DNA from: Copromyces sp. CBS 386.78
Taxonomy: Eukaryota > Ascomycota > Sordariomycetes > Sordariales > Sordariaceae
DNA length: 64,000 bases
Direction of reading: 5' to 3'
Assembly (NCBI GenBank): GCA_030685235.1
Contig: MU839092.1
Span: 1-64,000, forward strand
Part shown: positions 1 to 10,731 of the stretch, one piece after another
Layout: every line of letters starts with the position of its first letter
How positions within the stretch are numbered: position 1 is the stretch's first letter
Made by a program: the position numbers and the translations under genes
Notes under the pieces: model-generated
Database searches by the model: none
What the model was told of the DNA's origin: nothing
What the model saw: only the letters and a program-made list of their open reading frames with translations

Positions 1-479
1 AACCGTAAACGGTGAAGCGGTCAGGTTCGCAAACGATATCCTTCCAGAAAGGTCCGCATGGCGGCATGGTCGGACTGTGCCTATACCGTAACACTCTCAA
101 TTTTAATATAATTTGTAACGTACGGCTATAATTATTCCTTTTCGCAAATAAAATTAAATATAACTACATTGAATACTTTAATATTATTAGGGTTGAACCT
201 ATAATCGGGCTTATGAAAACGGCGGTATTAGGGCTAAGGACGATGCGTACTGGCTAAAATACAATAGCCGTCTACGCAAATATAAAGTTTATAAGGCGCG
301 GGGCTCTTAATTTTAATAAGGAGAGCAGTTATATTAATAATATTTATTTTTAATTTAGTATAGTTAGTTATTAATATTTTAATAAGAGCGGGGATTGTAT
401 AATAATTAATTTTAGGATTAATTTTAGGTTTAATAGCGGTAGGAGGGAATTCGGGAGCGGATAAAGGCTTTAGAGTAGG

Positions 480-3180
480 CTCTACCGTAATCTTTTTAAT
501 CTTTTCTTTCTTAATAGTTAGAGGGCGAAATTCTTTCCTTTCGATAATTAAAAGGTGAAATTCTCTCCTTTCGATAGTTAGAGTAAGAAATTCGGTCTCT
601 TCCTTCTTAATCGGCGAGATAGTTATTGGGCGGATAGAGGCTACCGAAACTTAGTTAATAAGGGTTTTAAGTACTACTATTTAATATTTAGGGAGATCCG
701 CTAGTAAATAATAGTTTTAATAAGCGGTATAGCTAAAGTATATACTATATTATTTGTAGTCAATTTTTAACCGATAGTATTATATTTATAGGAAACTTAA
801 GATAATTAGGTATTTCCTAAAAATATTGTAAATTAAAAAGGTAATAGTCTCCTTATAATAGCCGATCCGGAATTTAATTATTATTCTTTTAAAAATAATG
901 CCCTTAATTATTCTATTAATAAAAATAAGTTTCTTCGTTTTTAGTAATCGGAAATGGAGAAAATTATTTTTAATAATAAAAGAGCGATTAATAAATATAA
1001 AAGTAAAGTAATTACTATTAATAAAGGTAATACAATAATTTTTACGCAAACGGGTTACAATATAAAAAAATAAAAATATTAAATTTAGAGAAGTAAAATT
1101 ATTTAACGATTAAACTTTAATTTCTTTTAAAATTTCTAATTTTATAGAGCCTAAAATTTATTTCTTAAATATAATCCGGCCGGGCCTTTATACGTAATTA
1201 TATATAAAAATTAAATATTTTCCTAATTATTATAATATTTTCTACTAGTAATAGGCTTAGTAGGGGCAGCTAGAGTAGCCGGAATAGCTAGAGCAGTATC
1301 GGTAGTACGGACCTATTTTTAATTATAACCCTTGCTACGACTTTTATTTTTTAACTTCTTACTAACAGAATATTAGGGGCCCTAAGAACTATAATTAATT
1401 AAAGCCGTATAATTGTAGGCGATATAGCCGGGCTTACCGCAATAATAGTAGAGGCTATCGTAGGAATATTAATCGAAAATATCTTTATAAATAAAGATTG
1501 CGAAATTAATAGCGTCCAAATCTATTTTATTTCCGCCCTAGCTAATAGGGACATTATTAGTAGAAAGTTTAGTACTAGAGCGACTTCCGCTATTATTATT
1601 GCTAGTACCACTACTGGAATTAAGGAAATAATTCGCTATTTTCTAATAATAATCTACGTCCTTAAAATTGCCGGCGATATTACAATAAATTTCGAATTAA
1701 CGCTTAAAATTATTATTGGAGGGAAGGTCGTAATAAGTAAAAATATTACGGAAACATTTATTAATTTTATTCCAGAAATAATAAATTTTTATTAAATTAT
1801 CGAAACCGTAGAAGTTTATTAAATTAATTAATTTAAATTCGAAATCCGCGAAAAATACATTCTTTATATACAACTCTTACAAACGGCGGTCGGCATTTAT
1901 TTTAAAATTTATATTCTAGAAATGAAAAATTAAATATTTTATAAATTTAACGCCTATCTTCTAGCGTTAATTTGCCTTATCGAGGTCCGATTAAATTACG
2001 TTTAAATTATCTTAAATACCGGACAAAATTTCGGGTCCTAAAAGTATAGTAGTATAAATAATTCTAATATTTTTAAAAGAATAAAGAGTAGCATTATACT
2101 TTTATTAGAATTAAATACGAAAATACTAAACTTTAAAAATCTCATATCTACGAACGGGACTACTAATTTCCTTACTAATAAAAATAGGCGGGTTCTCTAC
2201 TATTTAACGAAAAGAAAAAAATATAACTATTTTCGTAGTCGTATTATTAATAGGGGAAAAAGAAGGAACTTATACTTTAAAAGTATTATATTCTACGAGT
2301 AGGGTATTATAAACGGATTTAAAATTAATATAATCGAAGTTCTTTTAATCGAAATTGGACTAAGCGTCGTCGGCTATTTAGCGGGTAGTCTTAAATTCCT
2401 CCTTAAAGCGTTGGAAATTGTTTTTAAGATCGTCGTAGTATTCGAGGTTGGCGCGATAAAGGCGATTAAAAGGTATAATAATAGAATAAAAAGCGGGGGC
2501 TTAAAAGAAAAGAGAGGTTATTTCAAAATATTTGTACGGGACTAGGAGACCTTTTAACTAATTGAGACCCTCGAAAAAATTAGCGAAAATTATAGTAGTG
2601 GGTTAGGGAAGGTTGAAAAGTATGGCGTAATAAATTATAATATCGAGCTCGCTATTAAAAGTATTAATAGTAGAATATAATAATTCTAAATTAAATAAAT
2701 TATTATTATTAGTAGTAAGAATAGAAAGGTTGGGAAGATTACTACTATTAAAACTACTATTAGGGGAGAAAAGGGCAGGATTATTATCGTTGTAAGATAT
2801 AAAATAAAAAAGAGGTAATTGTTCGAAATAAAGAGAGGTAAAAGTTTGCGATTAGGACTATTTAAGGTAGTTAAAGATAAGCGATCTCTTATTTATTAGA
2901 TAAAGAGTACTTTCCCTTACGTATTAATAAAGGGATGGAATTTTAATTAAGTAATTATTATAATTATAATTATTAATATTTAGTAGGGTATTAGGTTTAG
3001 CGATTTATAACGAAGCGATCCTTATACGCGCGCGATCGAAAAAATGATTGTAATGAAAGATGGGTTTATGCTATAAACGTAATAGTTAAAAGGTATAATT
3101 AATTATTACGGGTAGAGGACGACAAATTGGGTATAGATATTAGATATACGTAATTGTATGAGGGAAGAAGAGGAAGAGTG
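480..3180 (-). mobile_element. RIP-killed Ty3/gypsy gag-protease region (minus strand)
   Basis: Read on the minus strand this segment runs from gag towards pol, leaving the window at the left. A capsid-like stretch lies at about 1640-1880. A CCHC zinc knuckle lies at about 1404-1452, with C-x2-C-x4-H-x4-C spacing preserved although three of the four metal ligands now read Tyr; these are the expected G-to-A and C-to-T products. A retropepsin-like domain follows at 786-1049. Beyond it, at about 480-620, is a linker of repeated charged motifs (I-E-R-R/K-E-F). No intact reverse transcriptase was found before the left edge. The 5' boundary near 3180 is estimated from composition. Confidence 0.7.
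786..1049 (-). pseudogene. Retropepsin-like protease remnant of the gag-pol element
   Basis: An 87-codon stretch happens to stay open. It has the order of a gypsy aspartic protease: a degenerate D-S-G-like motif (now N-S-N) followed by a hydrophobic F-I-x-R-S-F segment, a basic central loop, and a C-terminal I-I-L-S-F in the position of the family's V-L-G-x-P-W-L. The catalytic Asp reads Asn, a G-to-A change consistent with RIP. It should not be annotated as a functional protein. Recognition rests on motif order, not on an alignment. Confidence 0.55.
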
Positions 3181-3224
3181 TAAGGTACGCTCGGGAGATG
3201 AGCCTTTATAGGACTCGAGCTATA

Positions 3225-3345
3225 AACCCCAGTAGGTCTATGGCGGGAGGCTATAGCCAATTAACCGAGATGGTGACAGTAGTCTTAGAGAACTACTGTC
3301 ACCAGCACATGCAACACAGGTTAATCCTGTGATACCTATCTACAA
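3225..3345. other. Unmutated palindrome-rich island between the two retroelement halves
   Basis: About 120 bp keep ordinary CA and TG dinucleotides inside otherwise fully RIP-mutated DNA. The island contains a perfect 13-bp inverted repeat around an 8-nt loop (3271-3304, arm TGGTGACAGTAGT). It also has a 6-bp stem, CACAGG/CCTGTG, with a 5-nt loop at about 3314-3330, and the 10-bp palindrome GGCTATAGCC near 3250. It sits exactly where the minus-strand gag side and the plus-strand pol side meet, so it may be unique target DNA or a rearrangement junction. Confidence 0.6.
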
Positions 3346-3354
3346 TAAAGAAAT

Positions 3355-5470
3355 ATTAACCGTTATTAAATATATAGAAGAATAGTCGGCCGAACTTTAT
3401 AATTATAAGAAATTCGTAGTAATAACGGATTACTACAACTTTAAATACTTTATAAAAAGGTATTAACTTTTTAAACGCTAAATATAATAAGCCGAATTTT
3501 TTTCCTATTTTAATTTCGAAATCCTTTACCGCCCGGGTAAATTCGCCGTAATCCTAAACGCTTTATTTCATTAGGATTAAAATAAACCTAATAGTATAAA
3601 CGCTAAAGCGAAGGATATATAATTTATCCCTAAGGCCGCCCTTAAGAATTACATTCGTATATCGCCTATTACTACTGTAAAGGGGGGTATAAAAATATTT
3701 AAAAATCTAAATTTACAATAATTCTATAATAAATTCTCCTAAGAAAACGAAATTTACTAAACAATCCGCTAAATAATTATTAACGAAAATAGAACCCTCC
3801 TAATATTAATATAAGGCTTAAAAATATAATTCGGCGAATATACAATTAATAAATTAAGTAGATTTTATTATAGAAGGCGTATTTAAATTCCCGGCGCTTC
3901 CGTAATTATAAAAGCGGCTACTCTTTATATATCCCTAGAAAATTTGAAAAAGAATATTCTTCGTATTCGCGTTATTTAAAAAACCTACGATTCGAAGGCC
4001 TTAAGCTACCCTAAAAAAGAAAATACTATTTATACTATAAATAGAGACTTCTATTAGCCGTTAATAAGCACTTATATCCGTCGGTTCTTAACTAATTACA
4101 ATACGTACGGTAAAGTGAAGTATTAGAGAAATTAGAAAAAAGGGCTACTAAAACCCTTCCTTATCCTTAATTAGTTCTTTAAAGAAATTTAAATAGATTT
4201 TATTACCGATTTCCCTTTTATAGGAAGTTGTATTAGCCTTCTTATTATTAAAGATAGGTTTAGTAAGATAATAATTTTCGAACTTATTTTATTTATAAAA
4301 GTAAAAGTAATCGTAAAAATATTTCTCTATTATTTTATAAAATATTATAGTTAATTATATTCTATCGTTAATAATAGAAGTACAAATTAAACTAACCGTT
4401 TCTAAAAGCGTCTTTATAATTTTTTAGGGATTAAATAATTATTAAATACTACCTTCTACCTATAAATAAACAGCGGTCCCGAAAGGATAAACTAAGAGGT
4501 TTAAATATTCTTAAAAATCTTTATTAATTATATTTAAAACAATTAGGATTATTAATATCCGGCCGCCCAATTGGCAATTAATAGCCAAATTAATATTACA
4601 ATTAGAATATCTCCCTTCTTCGCCACCTACGGCTACTACCCATAATTATTAGTAACCTTCATAATACCCCCTATAGAAGTAGAATTTAAAGACCCGTATA
4701 CGAAGGCTAGCGACTTCGTTTCTACGTTATAACAAATTATAAATTTATATTAAGCAATAATAACTATATCCGTTTAAAAGTAAGAACGTTTTATTAATTA
4801 TAAAAAAGAATTTATAGAAGTTTTTAAAGTAGGAAATAAAATTTAACTTAATTTTAAAAACTTCTCTACAGTACGCCCGAAGAAAAAATTCGACTAGGTC
4901 TATATTAAATATATAATATTACGAATTTTTAATCTATTCGTAATAGAATTCTCCAACTTTTCTTCGAAAGTATTCAACAAATTTTATATTAATTTATTTA
5001 AAAGAGCTAGAAATAACCTATTATTAAAATAAATTACTACCGACTCCTAACTACTAACTATTATAATTAATAATAAAAAAGAATATATAATAAAGGAAAT
5101 CCTTTATACGGAAATTATTAAAAGTCGTAGAATATTCTTAATTAATTAAGAAAAATAAGTTTAATAAATATAAGAACCTTTAAAAGAGTTCGTTAATATA
5201 GCCGCCTTAAATCGTTTCGAAGTAGAATATAGCTTAATAAATATTAATAACGAATTAGCAAATTACTATATTACGGAATATATAAAATAATAACGCTAAT
5301 AATAGTAACGAAATAGAATCAATAAACGAAATAAATTACTAAGAACTTCTATTTTAAATTTTAAAACTATTATTTCTTCGGGGTCTTACGAAGGCAACGA
5401 CCTTCAACCTCTAATTCTAAAATCCTCCGCTCGTAATCTTTTAAACGAACGATTAATTTAATAACGTTAC
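3355..5470 (+). mobile_element. RIP-killed Ty3/gypsy chromovirus pol: RNase H, integrase, chromodomain
   Basis: One plus-strand frame, broken by many TAA/TAG codons, carries recognisable pol domains in order. RNase H comes at 3390-3570, ending in the typical Y-R-P-G-K-x-A-V-x-x-N-A-L. The integrase core spans about 4020-4680, with the D-F-I-T-D-F-P segment, the G-P-E-R region that holds the catalytic Glu, and A-x-L-A-I-N-S followed by S-P-F-F-A-T-Y-G-Y-Y-P. A chromodomain lies at about 5081-5230, containing E-P-L-K-E-F-V-N and L-N-R-F-E-V-E-Y. The same frame continues to about 5470 as a polar tail. The chromodomain places the element among chromoviruses. It starts abruptly in RNase H, so reverse transcriptase is missing or lies elsewhere. 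Confidence 0.85.
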
Positions 5471-6744
5471 TAATAATAGGCGTAATAGTAGGGCGGGCGG
5501 TAAAATAAATAGCGAAGCGGGAGGGGGTAATATAATCCGGGAGCGGTATACGGGCGGAAGCAGAGATAATAGCGGGAATAGTAGTATAAATTAAAATAGT
5601 AGGAATAGCGACCTTAAGGTTAAAGAAATCTAATAATTAATTATATTTATACTTAATTATTATTAATTTTATTTATTTAGTAAATTTAAAATAGGGGATA
5701 AAACTTATTAATCGATAACCCGGTCCTTTAAGAATTTAACTATATTATATTAAATAATAAAATTCTAACATATATAAATATATATTTTCCCTTCCTACTT
5801 AAATTCCGCCGCTTACTAAATAGTAGCGAACTATTAAATAAAGAGGGAAACGCAATTATATCTTTTACTATCGTTATAGTAAGAAAAATATAAAATAATA
5901 TTAAATTTAATAATATAATTATATTTAATATTAAAGTACGAAACGTAAAAAATTATAAAGGGTTCGTACTTATTTTATAAAAAAATATAGTTAGTTAGCG
6001 AACGGTTAGGGTAGGAAATGATAAAGAATATTTACTAATCTATAATACTTCTTAATAAATTTCTTAGGAATTTCGACGGCGCTAAGAGTAGTAATAGTAC
6101 TACTACCGCAATTATAGCTAGTAGGAATAGGCGGGGAATCGCGTAGAGGAAATTAGGGCGAACGTAACGAGAAGGAGGAATATGCATTAGGGAAGGGGGA
6201 GAATTTAAATTCGGGGGAAATAAAGTAGGGTATTTATACGTATAAATATTCGCAAATAATTAAAGGGATTAGGGAATAATATTTATTTTAATAATTAAGT
6301 AATAAATAAAGAAGGGAGGAAAAAAGGAGAGGGGAAGAAGTTAGGGAGGAAAGGGGTTTTTGTAAATAAATTTCTTAGGTATAGTTGTACGTACGGCTAC
6401 CTATCTTATTAGAGGCCTACGGGTAAGAGCGATTACTATTTAATAAGTCTTTCAATTAGTAAAAAGATAGAAAGTAAATATTATACGGTTACGACGGGAT
6501 AATAGGGTAAGAAGAAAAGGGAGAGAGGGAAGGAGGGGGGTAATATTATAGGGCTAGAACCCAGGGTTATAGCACTTTAATCTTTATAATTAGAACTATT
6601 ACGCCGTAGTTATCTCTATAGTTATATTTGCATAGCCCCCCTCAAAACCTCGCACCTCCGGTGGATCCGCCTTAGACAAACTTTTCTCCTCTTTATAGAA
6701 CCTCAATTAAACTATACGACCAGCACCCGTATTAATTATGCTAT

Positions 6745-6772
6745 CCCCGTTACAGGGGGTTTTGTAACGGGG
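6745..6772. repeat. Head-to-head LTR-terminus-like inverted repeat
   Basis: CCCCGTTACA (6745-6754) and TGTAACGGGG (6763-6772) are perfect 10-bp inverted complements separated by 8 nt. LTRs of Ty3/gypsy elements typically begin TG and end CA with short terminal inverted repeats, so this looks like the end of one LTR almost touching the start of another. Both copies escaped RIP. Confidence 0.5.
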
Positions 6773-7050
6773 AGGCGGCGGCGGTTATTTCTTAACTTAG
6801 GAGCGCGTTGGAGTATAAGGAATTCGAATACGAGCAGGAGTAATAGCGGGAGTAATAGCGGGAATTCGAGAGAATAAGGTAATTATTAGAAGAGTAGATA
6901 AAGTCGAAATAGTTAGAAAGGCGATAGTAGTAGGCGGTCGGATTATAATACGCTGTATAGGGTTAGCGGGTATAAATAAAATACGGCAAATAGGCTATTT
7001 GCCCGTAGTATTTACTTTTATAAATTTAATAGTATTATTGCCTTCTGCTG

Positions 7051-7070
7051 TATTATTATTATTATTATTA
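7051..7070. repeat. ATT/TAT microsatellite
   Basis: A short run of TAT/ATT triplets within the AT-rich block. No gene association. Confidence 0.7.
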
Positions 7071-7520
7071 ACGAATATAATTCTAGGATTAGGCCGGTTT
7101 AGTTAGCTAGGAGTCTTTAGAGTAATGGCGCTATTTATTATCGCTTCTATATCCCCTGCCCGTTTATCGCTAGTATTATTTATATTTCCGGCTTTAAATA
7201 CGGTATTTGTTCGAATTATATAGGTATTAGGCTATAAAAGCCGTTTCGACCATTAGAGGTTATTATTATTATTAGGGAGGGAGCGCTTGGGGGGTATAAT
7301 TAATATAAATGCGGGTACGGCAGTATTTAGTATAAATTATATACAGTATAGGCTGGCGGGTTGATTGGGATCCTTTAGTATTGATTTTAATGGATACGGG
7401 GAGTCTATACGAGTATAAAGTAGTAATTAGATTGTAAATACCCTTTAAATTGGTAATAATATTGCTAGATGAAGATTTTACTATTATCACGTATTGACGT
7501 TTTTACGATATATGTATATT

Positions 7521-10500
7521 TAGCGGTCAAATGCAAAAGTGGGGATTGACACCGTGCTTGCAAGGTACAGAGGGCACCCCCGGGCGGCGCTTGGGGGGAA
7601 GTCCCTCGGCTTTGCGAACCAAACTTTGCAATGGAAGTCGATGCAACCCTAGCGGTCCCTCTGTCTAGTGGTGTGGTGTGGGGGGCATTAGATCGCTTCG
7701 TTAGTATCTTTTTAGTTAGCGGGCTCGCTCGCGGGTCGCGGGTCGCGGGATCGGGGCGATCAACGTCCCTGGACCTTTCAACGACGGCATTCCATTGATA
7801 TGCCAAAATTCAGGGGAGGTGACACGAAGACGATGGGACAGTCAAATATCGTTTTCGTGAAATATACTACTTCGCATTGTGATGCCGTTGCAGTGATGGA
7901 TGTATTTATATCCAAGACGCAACGAAAAGGAGACTAACCACTGTTATAGACACTCCGAGATATCACCTTCGATGGCTGAGTTTGATCATGGATTTTCCGG
8001 GGTTTGTCTCCCACATGCGGGTCTCTATCCCTGATCGCCATTGCAACCTTGCCAAAGAGATGGTCCACCAGAAGAGATATTCTCTGTTCCGGTTTGAACG
8101 ATGTCGAAAGAGAATGGAAACCAGGAACTGCCGCTCTTTCCCATCTCGATGGCCAAGGCTGGGAGGTTTTTCTTCACTTGATCCTCTCTGGTCAACTGAT
8201 ATCTCGTAGGACCTTCCCGGTCTTTGTCGAGGAGCGGACCCTGCTGAGGACGAACGTCATGCCATCCACTTCAACTCCAGCAAGGGTACTCCGCACCGAG
8301 GTGAGTGCGGTGCTGTACAAGCGGAAAGTAAAAATACAACAACAAGCAAGGACCCTGGAAGGCTTTTCACAGAGCAAGCGGTTTTGATACTGTGAATAGC
8401 ACCGCAACAAATATGTTACAAGTCAATACTGGTTTGTTTGTTAGTTTGGTTCTTCGGCCATGGGTTGAGCAGGGGGAGATCTGGAGCTCTCATTGGCCTC
8501 GAAAGAGAGAAATCGTTTTCCGTTTGAAGCGTCATGGGACAATTGCAAGGGTTGAAAACGCCAAAGAAACCCCTTATACTTCTCTCCGTCTACTTTCCGT
8601 CTGCTCTCAAGGCCTTTGGGGACGAGAAGATATAAGAGAGCAGGCCCCAACAGCATCCATCCGCTCCAGAACCCAATGCTTTTCCATTTCCAGTGCCTCG
8701 AGAGTGGAAATTGGCATTTTTTGTACCAGACTAACAAACAAACCAGGGTTAGATTGTATGTGTGCTTCTGCGGTTCGGGTAACGCCGCCGTGTGGCTCCC
8801 TATGTACATGCCATGCCACCCGCGGGCATCCAGTTTTGATAATCAGCTAGCCGGCTGACGCCGAACAGGTCGTTGGATGACACCGAAAACACATAGGCGT
8901 TGGATCTGGTACTCCATATGTTGTACTGTATGTAGAACGACCTTCAGCTTCCTCAAAGTCAAAGCGGCGTCCGGGAACCCACCTTTGAGCTCTCAACCAC
9001 CGTTTGTGGCATATCCCCAAGTTCTGGGCCCGGTAAGGTGGTATCATCTGAGCATGAACGGCGCGGCGCCCTGCAGAAAAGGAAGAGAATCCATTCTTCG
9101 CCATACCGTGTCACGGTCCTCGTTGGAGAGCATCGAACGAAAAATAAGGTAAGAGTTACTCACCGCCGATCCTTGCAAAATGGCCAGTTGTGCTTCCCTT
9201 CGCTCCTAACCCCCTACCTCCGAGGCTTCTTCATGCCTCGTGGCCCGCCGCTGGCCGCATGTTCACGGGCCTAGCATATTCGCCATGCGAAGAATTGGGG
9301 ACCAAGAGAAAAAGTCCACCAGCGTGGCGTGTACCAGACAAGACTTTGGATCCGAACTATCATAGCTCCCCCTTCCCTGCAGGTAGTAGGAGCATCACCG
9401 TAGCAATAACGTGTACACTAGGTACCAGTATGCATGCGGCACGGGAGCGGTTGGATATTGCACCTACCCATTAACAGTCTGTGAGTCGTGCCAGTCAGCT
9501 TTTCCCTAGGAGTTTTCAGCAGGGAGCAGTCAAAGCCTTGTTCGCTGTTTCTCCAAAAGCTTCCGAGCCTCATCTCGTTCATGTACAAATTGGATATACA
9601 GCTTACCATCTATCTTCCTCCTGTGTGATTCCTTCCTACGATATCTCACTCGCATATCTGTGTAAGGAAGGAATGATGCAGCAAGGAACCGCCATCCTGC
9701 CTCATCAAGGCCCAGCCCGTTCTTTCACCGTCCATCATCATCTTTCTTTGGCTTGGCAGCCGAACCAAGGCACCACTCAGAGAAGGCAGACTGATACATT
9801 TAGCACACCGGCCGGGGACCATTTTATGTGGGTCTTTCCCGACAATAGTGTATATCGGATCATAGTAAGGAAGAGCCCACGGGCTAAAACCCAGTGACCG
9901 GGACTGTGATGAGTGAGCTTGGGACAAGTTGGGACTTGTACACTCCGTACCTTATACTTTCCGTCACGCTCATACCATTTGTAAACCACAGAGCTTCCAT
10001 AACCCAAACAGCTTCCAGAACGAACGGTCACCCACCTCTGTGGCCTGCAACTGGGTTACACCTGGGGACCATGGCCACACTTCGCCGATACACTTACACG
10101 ACCAAAGTGTACGTAGATACCTTTTGTCCGTTCCTCTTCGCCCTATGTGGTGCACATCTACCGAAGCTACCATGCTCCATTCAGTGCAACTGTACTCCAT
10201 CACAGAGTCCACACGTCCATCAGTGCCCATTCCCACCAGTTGAAAGTCACCACTTACAATGCCTGTGGGGTTGGCAGCTTTGTTGTTGTTCCGGCCTGGT
10301 ACCTATGCTAGAACCCGTCTCCGTTGATTGACCAGTCCCCTACCCTTGCCTGCATATATGTGCTACGTGTGTTTTGTTATCCCACAGGTTCGGACGAAGA
10401 GCTCCAATTCTATTTCCCATGGGCCATGCGGGGGACGCTCGGTGTGTTGATCCTGGCAAAGCCCGATAGACGTGATCGCCTCCCGGATTGGTCTCTGTCT

Positions 10501-10731
10501 GTCTGTTGGGCCATGGCATGACAAAGGTATTGATATAAGTAATACCCTCTCCCGCCACTGGCCCTAGAGGTCTTGTTCTGTGTGCTCTCTGTTTCCTTCA
10601 CCAGATATCTATCATTCGGGATAGAATATAGTCACATATTCTCCCCATCTGTTTTCATTTAATACCCCCAAAACGCAACATATTGTGTATACTCCTTCAC
10701 TTGCAAGTTATACATCACACAGCACAACACC
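7521..10731. other. Gene-free interval between the RIP block and cat-3
   Basis: Normal base composition resumes here, but open frames on both strands overlap one another, are rich in Cys/His/Pro/Ser, and show no domain or conserved start. I support no gene. The last few hundred bases are presumably the cat-3 promoter and 5' UTR. A 21-bp inverted repeat (8429-8449 / 8726-8746) is listed separately. Confidence 0.6.
8418..8756. repeat. Short inverted repeat, possible MITE-like element
   Basis: The 21-nt arms 8429-8449 and 8726-8746 are inverted complements with one mismatch (arm core TTTGTTTGTTAGT). Weaker similarity extends outward to TACAA at both ends, giving an element of roughly 340 bp. 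No clear target-site duplication is visible, and the interior has no transposase. It may be a degraded miniature element or chance. Confidence 0.35.

Larger units (their letters stand above)
95..7520. repeat. RIP-degraded, AT-rich retrotransposon block
   Basis: Long stretches contain essentially no CA or TG dinucleotides (for example 1081-1200) while CG dinucleotides persist. That is the pattern expected when RIP converts CpA to TpA, and it is not what CpG deamination would leave. Every reading frame is riddled with stops, mostly TAA and TAG. Conceptual translation still shows retroelement domains on both strands. Positions 1-94 keep normal CA/TG content and may be an unmutated edge. The block ends abruptly near 7520, where ordinary mixed-composition sequence begins. 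Blocks like this in Neurospora normally carry DNA methylation and H3K9me3; that is inference here. Confidence 0.9.
5471..7520. repeat. RIP-mutated sequence downstream of the chromovirus, probably LTR or flanking element
   Basis: This stretch is as AT-rich and CA/TG-poor as the rest, with small islands of normal composition near 6550-6580, 6640-6760 and from about 7020 on. I find no protein domain. Purine-rich tracts at 6300-6360 and 6490-6545 resemble the polypurine region before a 3' LTR. A putative LTR may run from the TGTACGTACGG-like start near 6364 to the CCCCGTTACA end at 6754. That assignment is a guess from TG...CA ends only. Confidence 0.4.

Noticed and set aside
7982..10331. Many overlapping frames of 60-152 codons upstream of cat-3
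   Set aside because: Frames overlap on both strands, lack domains and splice-supported extensions, and have random-looking composition.
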